Below are positions 34,205 to 41,388 of a DNA stretch of 64,000 bases, in pieces. Made by a program: the position numbers and the translations under genes. The stretch's first letter is position 1. Each line of letters starts with the position of its first letter. The stretch is taken from NCBI GenBank assembly GCA_964384555.1, contig CAYLLA010000001.1:208867-272866 (forward strand), given 5' to 3'. The notes beneath the pieces are model-generated. The model did no database searches and had not been told where the DNA came from. It saw only the letters and a program-made list of their open reading frames with translations. Source of the stretch: CAG-390 sp964384555 (GTDB lineage Bacteria > Bacillota > Clostridia > Oscillospirales > CAG-272).

Positions 34205-34906
34205 TTATCTCAATCTCTTATCAAGCTTGCGGGATAGATATGTGCCAAGGCTTTGGAATATCTGCACCATCACGATCAGCAGTATAACAGTCAAAATTAT
34301 CACGGGGTAATTGTAACGGTTGTAGCCTATCATGATAGCTATGTTTCCAAGTCCGCCGCCGCCTATCGCTCCGCTCATTGCGGTATAACCGAGGATGGTC
34401 GTGATCGCAATTGCGGCATTGGATATAAGGGAGGGAACGCTCTCGGGTATCATCACCTTGGTAATGATCTGCAAAGGGGAGGCGCCCATGCTTTGGGCGG
34501 CTTCTATAATATTGGGGTCTACCTCGCGCAAGCTGCCCTCAACGAGTCTTGCTACAAACGGGAACGCGGCAATAACGAGCGGCACTATCGATGCTACAGA
34601 TCCTATTGTCGTTCCAACGATCAGCCTTGTGAGCGGGAAGACAACAACGATGAGTATAATAAAGGGAACAGAGCGCAAAAGATTAACGATCGCATTTATC
34701 AGCTTCATGAGCCAAGCGGGGAGGGGCAGAACACCGTCGCGGTCGCCGCACACAAGCAAAACGCCAAGCGGCAGGCCTATGAGAAATGCAAAAAACGTTG
34801 AGACCACGGTGACATAAAAGGTCTCCCAAATAGCAAACGGAATATCATTCTTCAATAGCTCAAGTGCATATTTGAGCTTTTCGATCGTGAACATATTACC
34901 TGTCAT
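34205..34906 (-). CDS. metI: Methionine ABC transporter permease
   Basis: 233 residues with five to six TM helices (about 20-45, 62-95, 100-125, 158-180, 200-222). The EAA loop is visible in NIIEAAQSMGASPLQIITKVMIPES, and IGGGGLGNIAI is typical of MetI. It forms the membrane channel dimer that MetN energises for D/L-methionine uptake. It starts one base after the metN stop, with AGGAGG inside the metN end, so the two are translationally coupled. Gene order here is metQ-metN-metI; the substrate-binding gene comes first instead of last, as it more often does. Confidence 0.93.
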   Translation of the reverse strand: MTGNMFTIEKLKYALELLKNDIPFAIWETFYVTVVSTFFAFLIGLPLGVLLVCGDRDGVLPLPAWLMKLINAIVNLLRSVPFIILIVVVFPLTRLIVGTTIGSVASIVPLVIAAFPFVARLVEGSLREVDPNIIEAAQSMGASPLQIITKVMIPESVPSLISNAAIAITTILGYTAMSGAIGGGGLGNIAIMIGYNRYNYPVIILTVILLIVMVQIFQSLGTYLSRKLDKRLR

Positions 34907-34907
34907 G

Positions 34908-35906
34908 TCAGACCTCCTCCACCGTTACATTTTCTATCGCGCCAAGGTATTCTTTAACGGTCGATGTTTTTTCCTTGCCGCCGGGAACGCCAATGAGCAT
35001 AGAGCCGTATGTTTTATCGTCTATCGTTCTTGTGGATGCCGAAACGATATTAACAAGCAGGTTGCGCTCCTGTGCCATTTTGGCTATCCAAGGAGTGCTC
35101 GCGGCCATAGCCCCGTTAAATACTATGCGCAGGCGCTGTTCGTGCTGAGGGTTGGATACACACTCGTCAGCACCGTTCGGGAACACGAGCCGTCTTGCGG
35201 CGGCAGAGCGCGGGCTGGCAAATACAGTTCCCACAGGGCCGCTTTCGACTATCTCACCGTTATCTATTATCGCAACATGTGAGCAGATCTCTTCAACAAC
35301 GCTCATCTGGTGGGTGATAACGATAACGGTAATGCCAAGGCGCTTGTTGATCTCGCGTATCAGTGCAAGGATCGAGTGAGTTGTATTCGGGTCAAGCGCG
35401 CTCGTTGCTTCATCGCAAAGCAAGACCTTGGGGTCGGTCGCCAGCGCACGCGCTATTGCTATGCGTTGCTTTTGACCGCCGGAAAGCTGTGCGGGATAGG
35501 CTTTTGCTTTATCGGGCAGACCGACAAGCTCCAACAGCTCCCTCGCACGCGCCTCTGCTTTGTCGCGGGGGACGCCCGCAAGCTCCATGGGAAAGCAAAT
35601 ATTTTTGAGGCAATTCTTTTGCATCAAAAGATTAAAGCCCTGGAATATCATCGTTATATTTCTGCGGGCGGAACGAAGCCCTGCGGGGGTGAGGGATGTC
35701 ATGCTGACACCGTCTATCACCACGTCGCCGGATGTTGGTCTTTCAAGCAGATTGATGCATCTGACAAGTGTGCTTTTTCCTGCTCCGCTCATGCCGATGA
35801 TACCGAAAATATCACCTTTATTTATTGTAAGATCGATGTTGTGTAAGGCTTCAATTTTGCCGCCCGGACCGTCAAACGTTTTGCATAGTTGTTTTATTTC
35901 AATCAT
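34908..35906 (-). CDS. metN: Methionine ABC transporter ATP-binding protein
   Basis: 332 residues. Walker A GMSGAGKST (about 38-46), the Q-loop in MIFQGFNLL, signature AQLSGGQKQRIAIARAL, Walker B VLLCDEATSALDP and the H-loop VIVITHQMSV are all intact. The C-terminal NIL domain (about 250-332, from ECVSNPQHEQRLRIVFNG) is present; in E. coli MetN this domain binds methionine and inhibits transport, so trans-inhibition is likely here too. It follows metQ after a 162-nt gap rich in hairpins and overlaps closely with metI downstream. GGAG lies close to its ATG. Confidence 0.95.
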   Translation of the reverse strand: MIEIKQLCKTFDGPGGKIEALHNIDLTINKGDIFGIIGMSGAGKSTLVRCINLLERPTSGDVVIDGVSMTSLTPAGLRSARRNITMIFQGFNLLMQKNCLKNICFPMELAGVPRDKAEARARELLELVGLPDKAKAYPAQLSGGQKQRIAIARALATDPKVLLCDEATSALDPNTTHSILALIREINKRLGITVIVITHQMSVVEEICSHVAIIDNGEIVESGPVGTVFASPRSAAARRLVFPNGADECVSNPQHEQRLRIVFNGAMAASTPWIAKMAQERNLLVNIVSASTRTIDDKTYGSMLIGVPGGKEKTSTVKEYLGAIENVTVEEV

Positions 35907-35945
35907 AACTCCGCTCGCTTTGCTTTTTTATTGTTGCCGGCACCG

Positions 35946-36036
35946 CGGTCACTGGTCTTGCTTGTGACCGATAGTGTGTTGCCGAATGAACCTATATGCC
36001 GCGCTCAGCCACGCAGAGCCCCGGGGCCTGCGTGGC
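35946..36036 (-). other. Two hairpins in the metQ-metN intergenic region
   Basis: The 162-nt gap holds CGGTCAC/GTGACCG (35946-35952 and 35964-35970) and a strong GC-rich hairpin GCCACGCAG/CTGCGTGGC (36008-36016 and 36028-36036) with a CCCCGGGG centre. Neither has a T-tract on the minus strand. They could protect the metQ 3' end or limit readthrough, giving more MetQ than MetNI; this is inference. Confidence 0.5.
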
Positions 36037-36068
36037 AGTGCTGTTTTGATCTGTTATGGAGTTTGGGA

Positions 36069-36920
36069 TCACTTCTTGAGCTCGTCAAGAGACTTGTGAG
36101 AGCTTGAATAAACGCCCATCGGCTCAACGTGTACAGCGGAGATAGATACTATGTGAGTACCGTTCTCAACGTTAAAGTTATCAAGGTAGGGTGCGTGCTG
36201 GAAGTAGTTTGCATCGCACTCGCCGCTCTCAACAACAGTATTGGGAACAACGTAATCGGAGAGGACGTTTATCTCAAGGGTTATACCCTTGTCTGCAAGG
36301 ATCGCCTTGGCCTCCTCAAGTATCTCGGCGTGGGGTGTGGGGGAGGCGGCTACCTTTACTGTCTTGCCGGCAAGTGCGGCATAGTCAACAGTGGAGTCAT
36401 AACCGTCGGTGGTGTTATCGATGGTGCTGATAACAGAGCCGGAATATTTTGAAGTAATGAAATTTTTAACTCTTTCACTTTCAAGTGCGGCCTTGAGCGC
36501 CTTGATGATGGGATCGTTCTCGCGACCCTCTTTTACCGCCAAAATGTTGGCATATGCAGAATAAGAGCCTTCGATGGCAACCGAATCTTTGGTGGGGTTA
36601 AGACCTGCGGAGATCGCATAGTTGGAGTTGATAACGGCAAAATCAACATCGGTGAGGACGTTGGGGAGAGCTGCGGCCTCTATCTCACGGAATGTGATGC
36701 CGTAGGGGTTTTCCGCAATATCCTTAACGGTTGCGGTGATGCCCGCACCCTCTTTGAGCTTGATGATGCCATTGGCTTCAAGCAGAAGAAGTGCGCGTGC
36801 TTCGTTGGTGGAATCGTTTGGAACTGCAATAACAGGGCCGCTGTTGCCGCAGGATGTGAGAGAGAAGAGCGTGCAAAGCACTAAAATTGAGGCGAGGATG
36901 AGAGAGAGTGATCTTTTCAT
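36069..36920 (-). CDS. metQ: Methionine-binding lipoprotein MetQ, circularly permuted
   Basis: 283 residues from the ATG at 36920 (AAGGAG 11 nt upstream); the longer ORF adds 67 residues without homology. The signal peptide ends in lipobox LTSC (C24). The order of the two halves is inverted relative to MetQ/NlpA. Residues ~29-165 (VIAVPNDSTNEARALLLL, then DFAVINSNYAISAGL and VKNFITSKYSGSV) match the normal C-terminal half. A Thr/Asp-rich linker (~168-185) joins it to ~186-283 (KTVKVAASPTPHAEIL, DYVVPNTVVESGECDANYFQH, VHVEPMGVYSSSHKSLDEL), the normal N-terminal half. The cut lies at SLDEL|..VAIPND, an interdomain hinge, so both lobes can still form. Ligand residues appear kept. It opens the metQNI operon, behind a terminator and a Met/Cys-rich ORF. 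Confidence 0.93.
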   Translation of the reverse strand: MKRSLSLILASILVLCTLFSLTSCGNSGPVIAVPNDSTNEARALLLLEANGIIKLKEGAGITATVKDIAENPYGITFREIEAAALPNVLTDVDFAVINSNYAISAGLNPTKDSVAIEGSYSAYANILAVKEGRENDPIIKALKAALESERVKNFITSKYSGSVISTIDNTTDGYDSTVDYAALAGKTVKVAASPTPHAEILEEAKAILADKGITLEINVLSDYVVPNTVVESGECDANYFQHAPYLDNFNVENGTHIVSISAVHVEPMGVYSSSHKSLDELKK

Positions 36921-36957
36921 GATTTTTTTTGCTCCTTGTTTGAAAGAATAATATATT

Positions 36958-36992
36958 AAAAAGGGGAACGCCCGATTGCGTTCCCCTTTTTT
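36958..36992 (-). terminator. Intrinsic terminator/attenuator between the Met/Cys-rich ORF and metQ
   Basis: A 13-bp perfect stem (36958-36970 with 36979-36991), 8-nt loop and a run of five T on the minus strand. It lies 12 nt after the small ORF's stop and 37 nt before metQ. I find no promoter in those 37 nt, so metQNI transcription must read through it. Confidence 0.8.
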
Positions 36993-37003
36993 GACACTGC
37001 GGA

Positions 37004-37129
37004 TCAAAGATCCTTTATATCTACCCCGGAAGGCTGCAATTCGGAAATATAGGCGCGACAAAACATGCACATGGAGCACATGCACATCGACATCATCATA
37101 TCCATTGCAGTGTTGGCACAACGGTTCAT
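37004..37129 (-). CDS. 41-residue Met/Cys-rich small protein, candidate leader peptide of metQNI
   Basis: The start at 37129 has a near-perfect RBS (AAAGGAGG, seven nt spacer). Of 41 residues 9 are Met (1, 9, 11-13, 15, 17, 20, 22) and 5 are Cys (4, 16, 18, 21, 24), concentrated in codons 9-24. The tail is ordinary (YISELQPSGVDIKDL). It has its own strong promoter, is followed by a terminator, and then by the methionine importer operon. This is the layout of ribosome-mediated attenuation in which scarcity of charged tRNA-Met or tRNA-Cys stalls the ribosome. The alternative is a small metal-binding (for example copper) peptide. The ORF itself is well supported; its role is inference. Confidence 0.7.
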   Translation of the reverse strand: MNRCANTAMDMMMSMCMCSMCMFCRAYISELQPSGVDIKDL

Positions 37130-37169
37130 GATGTTTCCTCCTTTTTCCGACAGTAATTTTGATGTGTGT

Positions 37170-37198
37170 ATTTTACCACACATCCGCGCATCTGTCAA
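37170..37198 (-). promoter_or_regulatory. Promoter of the Met/Cys-rich ORF and metQNI
   Basis: On the minus strand, TTGACA (37198-37193), a 17-nt spacer and TAAAAT (37175-37170). Expected transcription start is near 37163, leaving ~34 nt before the small ORF, too short for an S-box or T-box. Confidence 0.75.
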
Positions 37199-37419
37199 TA
37201 GGTTTTTTAATGTTTTTTCTTTTTGCTCGCCTTTTTGTTTAAATTGTGTAATTTGCAGACGGTAAAACTGCAAAATGCGTGCGCATTGACGTGGTTGTGA
37301 CACTCAAAAGTCTCACGGCATATAATATAACAGCGGCTCGATAATGCCGGCTGGTACAGCTTGTTTTTCTGTTTTTTTCGGTACGGCGCGGGAGAGCCTG
37401 AAAGTGAGGCCGATATGAT

Positions 37420-38385
37420 ATGAACTATAAAATAAAAGCCGCGTTGCTTGGCGGGGATATGCGGCAGTCCGCGACCGCGCGATTTTTATACGAGTGCGGG
37501 ATCGAATGTGCCGTGTGGGGGATCGATCCGGCATTTGATATAGGCGGCGCGGTAAGATGTGAGGATTGGCGTTCGGCGGTGCGCGGCGCTGCCGTCATCA
37601 TTCTGCCGCTGCCCGCCTCCTATGATGGCGTCAGGGTGAATTGTCCGTCGCTCCCGGAGGCAAGACTGCGGCTTTCCGTTTTGCTTGATTCCATAGATCA
37701 TGCTCGGGTATTCGGCGGGCGACTGCCGGAGCATTTTGTTTCGTCCGCGGCGGAGATGGGCATTGCGGTATATGACTATTTTGAATCGGAAGAGCTGAAA
37801 ATAAAAAACGCACTGCCGACTGCCGAGGGGGCTGTAAGCATTGCGATGCGCGAGATGGAACGCACGATAAACGGTTGTCGCGCCGCGGTCATAGGTTCGG
37901 GCAGGGTAGGATGGATAACGGCATCGCTTTTAAATTCGATGGGTGCGAATGTTACCGTTGCCGCGCGAAGGAAAAGTGAACTTGCCAAGGCGGGTATGAT
38001 GGGCATGCGTATGCTGCGCATCGACAGTGAGCGCCCTATGTGCGGTCTTGGGGAGCTGGCGTGCGGATACGATCTAATTATTAACACCGTGCCGGTGCGG
38101 CTGATGACCGCAGAGATACTTGAGCGGATGAGCGGAGATGTTGTTATTATTGATCTTGCATCTGTTCCCGGCGGGATCGATCTTGACACGGCGGGCAGGC
38201 TAGGGCTGAACGTAACATGGGCGCTTTCTTTGCCGGGAAAATACGCACCGGTAAGCGCGGGTGTCATCATAGGTGAGACGATACTTTCCTACCTTGAGAG
38301 AATCGAGGAAACGGAAAGGATCAATTCCGCCGATGTAAAAAACGATGATGGCGCGGCAGAAAAGAGTGGGGAGGACATAACATGA
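37420..38385 (+). CDS. dpaA: Dipicolinate synthase subunit A
   Basis: 321 residues. With DpaB it oxidises dihydrodipicolinate to dipicolinic acid, the calcium-chelating spore-core solute. The N-terminal ALLGGDMRQSATARFL and the Rossmann fold in AAVIGSGRVGWITASLL (about 152-168) with NVTVAARRKSELA are characteristic, as are LIINTVPVRLMTAEIL and VIIDLASVPGGID, LSLPGKYAPVSAGVII. The stop overlaps the dpaB start (ATGA). The last ~25 residues are charged and poorly conserved. Gene pairing with dpaB and the nearby dapA, which makes the substrate, support the assignment. Expression in the mother cell is expected from family knowledge; I could not confirm a sigma-K promoter. Confidence 0.94.
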   Translation: MNYKIKAALLGGDMRQSATARFLYECGIECAVWGIDPAFDIGGAVRCEDWRSAVRGAAVIILPLPASYDGVRVNCPSLPEARLRLSVLLDSIDHARVFGGRLPEHFVSSAAEMGIAVYDYFESEELKIKNALPTAEGAVSIAMREMERTINGCRAAVIGSGRVGWITASLLNSMGANVTVAARRKSELAKAGMMGMRMLRIDSERPMCGLGELACGYDLIINTVPVRLMTAEILERMSGDVVIIDLASVPGGIDLDTAGRLGLNVTWALSLPGKYAPVSAGVIIGETILSYLERIEETERINSADVKNDDGAAEKSGEDIT

Positions 38386-38951
38386 AGATAGGTTACGCGA
38401 TATGTGCATCATTTTGCACGATACCGCGCTCGCTTGAGACACTATCCAAGCTTATAGCCGAGCGGGCGGGGGATGAGTTCGTCCCGATAATCAGCGAGAA
38501 TGCGGCACGCTATGACACGCGTTTTGGTCGCGCGTGCGATATTGTGGGGCGCGCCGAGGAGCTGTGCGGCAGGGCAGCCGTGCTTGATATAGTAAACGCC
38601 GAGCCGCTCGGCCCGCGAGAACCGCTGGATGTGCTGATCATATGTCCCTGCACCGGCAACACACTTGCAAAGCTTGCATGCGGCATTACAGATACCTCTG
38701 TAACAATGGCGGCCAAAGCGCACCTGCGGAGTTCAAGACCCCTGCTGATCGCGCCGGCCACCAATGATGCCATGTCGGCAAATTTTAAAAATATAGCATT
38801 GCTTTCGCAAAAAAAGAGCGTTTATTTTCTCCCGATGCACCGTGATGACCCCGCAGGTAAGCCATATTCGCTCGTTGCGGATTTCGGCTCCGTCGGGCGG
38901 GTGCTGGGCGATGTCATGACCGGGAGATATAAGGGCGAGCTTATAATTTGA
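38382..38951 (+). CDS. dpaB: Dipicolinate synthase subunit B (flavoprotein)
   Basis: 189 residues, HFCD/flavoprotein fold. GYAICASFCTIPRSLETLSKL at the N-terminus, DVLIICPCTGNTLAKLACGITDTSVTMAAKAHLRSSRPLLIAPATNDAM (cited in part: CPCTGNTLAKLA and APATNDAMSANFKNI) and YFLPMHRDDPAGKPYSLVADF are typical of SpoVFB. It completes the heteromeric dipicolinate synthase with DpaA, whose stop it overlaps. No terminator with a T-tract follows; a small AACAGGG/CCCTGTT hairpin lies at 38984-39004, before the queA region. Confidence 0.94.
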   Translation: MKIGYAICASFCTIPRSLETLSKLIAERAGDEFVPIISENAARYDTRFGRACDIVGRAEELCGRAAVLDIVNAEPLGPREPLDVLIICPCTGNTLAKLACGITDTSVTMAAKAHLRSSRPLLIAPATNDAMSANFKNIALLSQKKSVYFLPMHRDDPAGKPYSLVADFGSVGRVLGDVMTGRYKGELII

Positions 38952-39041
38952 GCATTCAAGCTAACAATAGATGTTATTGCAAAAACAGGGTGTAAAGCCC
39001 TGTTGGGGCCATGATCAATTCCAATGTTATCCCGGTCGATA

Positions 39042-39161
39042 TCATCCACGTATACATAGACGGCCGCTTTTCTCGGCGGATTCTATGCATTTGTCAAACG
39101 CGCCGCTTACATTGCGATACTTGACATTAATGGCATCCATATCACCTGCTGTTTTTAACAT
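39042..39161 (-). CDS. Possible 39-residue ORF after queA, maybe a degenerate gene
   Basis: The ATG overlaps the last codons of queA. The 39 residues start MLKTAGDMDAINVKYRN and end SGRLCIRG. Just past its stop another frame stays open and looks protein-like (YVYVDDIDRDNIGIDHG) for about 35 codons. The two pieces could be one gene broken by a frameshift, or neither may be coding. No RBS of its own is visible. Low confidence. Confidence 0.25.
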   Translation of the reverse strand: MLKTAGDMDAINVKYRNVSGAFDKCIESAEKSGRLCIRG

Positions 39162-40261
39162 ATAAACATCGCATCTCCAAAGCTGAAAAAGCGGTATTTT
39201 TCACGCACGGCAAGCTCATAGGCGCGAAGCATGTCATCGCGTGAATACAGTGCGCTGACGAGCATTAAAAGGGTGCTCTCGGGCAGGTGGAAGTTGGTGA
39301 TCAGTGCATCGACTATCTTAAATTTATATCCGGGATAGATAAAAATACCGGTATCTGCGCTCATTGCATGGAGCACTCCCGACTCATCGGAGGCACTCTC
39401 AAGTGTGCGGCAGGAGGTCGTGCCAACGGCAATTATACGTCCGCCGGCCGCGCGGCGCTCGTTAATGATACGCGCCGATTCTTCGCTTACTGAAAAATAC
39501 TCGGTGTGCATAACATGCTCGGATACTTTATCTGCCTTGACCGGTCGGAAAGTGCCGAGTCCCACATGCAGCATAACAGGAACGACCGCCACGCCCATGG
39601 CGCGTATCTTATCCAGCAGTTCATTTGTAAAGTGCAGTCCTGCGGTGGGAGCGGCCGCCGAACCCTCCTCGCGCGAGTACACTGTCTGATACCGCTCGGA
39701 ATCCTCAAGCCGTTCGGTTATGTAGGGCGGGAGTGGCATAAGACCTATCTCGTGGAGGAGCACATATGCGTTTTGGTATTTTTCGTGATCGTACTCAAAG
39801 CGCACAAGACGGTTTCCCTCCTCAACGATATCGGTGACCTCGGCGGTCAGCTTACCATCACCAAAAACCATCCGCGCGCCGAGTCTTGCGCGTTTTCCGG
39901 GGCGCACAAGGGTCTCCCATATATCGTTGCCGCGCTGGCGCAAAAGTAAAAGCTCTATCGCAGCATCAGGGCGACCCTCCGCGTGACCGTAAAGGCGTGC
40001 AGGGATGACCCTTGAATCGTTTATCACCAGTGTGTCGGCGGGGCGGAGATAATCTGTTATATCATGAAAACGGCGGTGCTCTATGCTTCCGTCGGCGCGG
40101 TTTATCACCATGAGCCTGGATGCATCACGCACCTCGGCCGGGTGCTGTGCTATCAGCTCCTGCGGCAGATCGTAATAAAAGTCGTGTGTTGACAGCTCGG
40201 TTGCGGGTTTGTTATTTATAATTACTTCGCTCAATTTTAAAAGCCATACCTTTCTGGGCAT
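39155..40261 (-). CDS. queA: S-adenosylmethionine:tRNA ribosyltransferase-isomerase
   Basis: Up to 368 residues. It transfers and isomerises the ribosyl group of SAM onto preQ1 at tRNA position 34, giving epoxyqueuosine. Motifs: FYYDLPQELIAQHPAEVRDASRLMV, DTLVINDSRVIPARL, WETLVRPGKRARLG, GLMPLPPYI, YQTVYSREEGSAAAPTAGLHFT, LHVGLGTFRPV and TNFHLPESTLLMLVSAL. The start is uncertain: homologues begin close to STHDFYYDLP (residue 24). The ORF's first ATG has no RBS, while a TTG at 40234 follows AAAGG at a long spacing. Adjacent tgt is missing. It is oriented against dpaAB and divergent from dapA. Confidence 0.95.
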   Translation of the reverse strand: MPRKVWLLKLSEVIINNKPATELSTHDFYYDLPQELIAQHPAEVRDASRLMVINRADGSIEHRRFHDITDYLRPADTLVINDSRVIPARLYGHAEGRPDAAIELLLLRQRGNDIWETLVRPGKRARLGARMVFGDGKLTAEVTDIVEEGNRLVRFEYDHEKYQNAYVLLHEIGLMPLPPYITERLEDSERYQTVYSREEGSAAAPTAGLHFTNELLDKIRAMGVAVVPVMLHVGLGTFRPVKADKVSEHVMHTEYFSVSEESARIINERRAAGGRIIAVGTTSCRTLESASDESGVLHAMSADTGIFIYPGYKFKIVDALITNFHLPESTLLMLVSALYSRDDMLRAYELAVREKYRFFSFGDAMFIC

Positions 40262-40264
40262 TTA

Positions 40265-40279
40265 CGCCGCGGGGCGGCG
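40265..40279. repeat. GC-rich short palindrome upstream of queA
   Basis: CGCCGC-GGG-GCGGCG directly precedes the queA ORF, resembling the palindrome at 7060-7076 before another minus-strand gene. Confidence 0.4.
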
Positions 40280-40383
40280 ATACACGGATGACGGTCAACG
40301 TCTCCGAGTATTTTTTGTTCTTACTATATATTATATATCAAAATCGATTTTTTTGCAATGGATAGGGAGCATTTTATAATAAA

Positions 40384-41298
40384 ATGAGCAGATACAATAT
40401 ATTCAGGGGTGCGGCTACCGCACTCGCAACACCGTTTGCCGATGATGGATCGGTGGATCTTGAGACACTTGGCAAGCTTATAGACCGTCAAATTTCGGCG
40501 GGGATAGATGCCGTAGTGCTTTGCGGTACCACAGGCGAGTCCCCAACGCTTGCGGCGAATGAAAAGATCGAGATCTGGCGCTATGCGCGGGAGCGGATAG
40601 ACAAAGCGGAGCGCCGCGTGCCGCTTATAGCAGGTACGGGCGGGAATGATACGGATGCGTCAGTTCGCCTTTCACACTCCGCCGAACTTTGCGGGGCGGA
40701 TGCTTTACTGGTCGTTACTCCGTATTACAACAAAACTTCACAATTCGGCATAGCAGAGCATTACAGGCGGATAGCGGCCGGCGTCTCACTGCCGATCATT
40801 GTCTATACCGTTCCATCTCGCACAGGCATAAATATCTCCTCCGCCGCATGGCGAGAGCTGTTTAGTATCCCGAATGTCGTTGCGGTAAAGGATGCCACCG
40901 GGGATCTGCGGCACACGGCGATGCTGGCAGGGATGTGCCGTGATATGGGGGATGAGGCGGTCGATATTTATTCGGGCGATGATGAGCTGACACTGCCGGT
41001 ACTTGCATGCGGAGGCGCCGGTGTGATATCGGTAACATCCAATATCATACCGGGCGAGATGCATGAGATCTGCCGCTTATTCTTTGATGGTAAATGCGGC
41101 GAGGCATTGCAGGCATGGCAACATGCGCTCCCTCTGATGCGGGCTATGTTTTGCGATGTGAACCCGATACCGCTGAAATACGCTATGGCAGAGCTGGGGC
41201 TTTGCCGCCCCTACCTGCGATTGCCGTTGGTGCCTTTGGAGGATGCCAATCGTTCAATTGTCACGGATGCACTTCAAAAAGTGTTGCCGATAAGATAA
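40384..41298 (+). CDS. dapA: 4-hydroxy-tetrahydrodipicolinate synthase
   Basis: 304 residues. It condenses pyruvate with aspartate semialdehyde, the branch point to lysine, diaminopimelate and dipicolinate. The Schiff-base lysine is K169 in VVAVKDATGD; the catalytic-triad residues are visible as T50 in CGTTGESPTL and Y141 in VYTVPSRTGI. The usual YNVPSRTG reads YTVPSRTG, an Asn-to-Thr change beside the tyrosine. GAGADALLVVTPYYNK-like sequence (CGADALLVVTPYYNK) is intact. It stands alone with GGGAGC before the ATG. The nearness of dpaAB (two genes upstream) places a dipicolinate precursor step beside its consumer. Confidence 0.95.
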   Translation: MSRYNIFRGAATALATPFADDGSVDLETLGKLIDRQISAGIDAVVLCGTTGESPTLAANEKIEIWRYARERIDKAERRVPLIAGTGGNDTDASVRLSHSAELCGADALLVVTPYYNKTSQFGIAEHYRRIAAGVSLPIIVYTVPSRTGINISSAAWRELFSIPNVVAVKDATGDLRHTAMLAGMCRDMGDEAVDIYSGDDELTLPVLACGGAGVISVTSNIIPGEMHEICRLFFDGKCGEALQAWQHALPLMRAMFCDVNPIPLKYAMAELGLCRPYLRLPLVPLEDANRSIVTDALQKVLPIR

Positions 41299-41311
41299 GA
41301 TAAAATATCAA

Positions 41312-41349
41312 GGCCACCGCGGCGGGGGGATACCTCGACCGCGGTGGCC
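41312..41349. terminator. Hairpin between dapA and gdhA
   Basis: GGCCACCGCGG (41312-41322) and its exact complement (41339-41349) enclose 16 nt. It lies between convergent genes. Flanks are AT-rich but without a long T-run. Confidence 0.6.
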
Positions 41350-41388
41350 ATTATGGATCTATAGTTAAATTATAAATTGCCGCTCGTG

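Noticed and set aside
36921..37198. S-box, T-box or other methionine riboswitch upstream of metQ
   Set aside because: From the likely transcription start there are only ~34 nt before the small ORF and 37 nt after the terminator; the known methionine-responsive RNAs need far more sequence.
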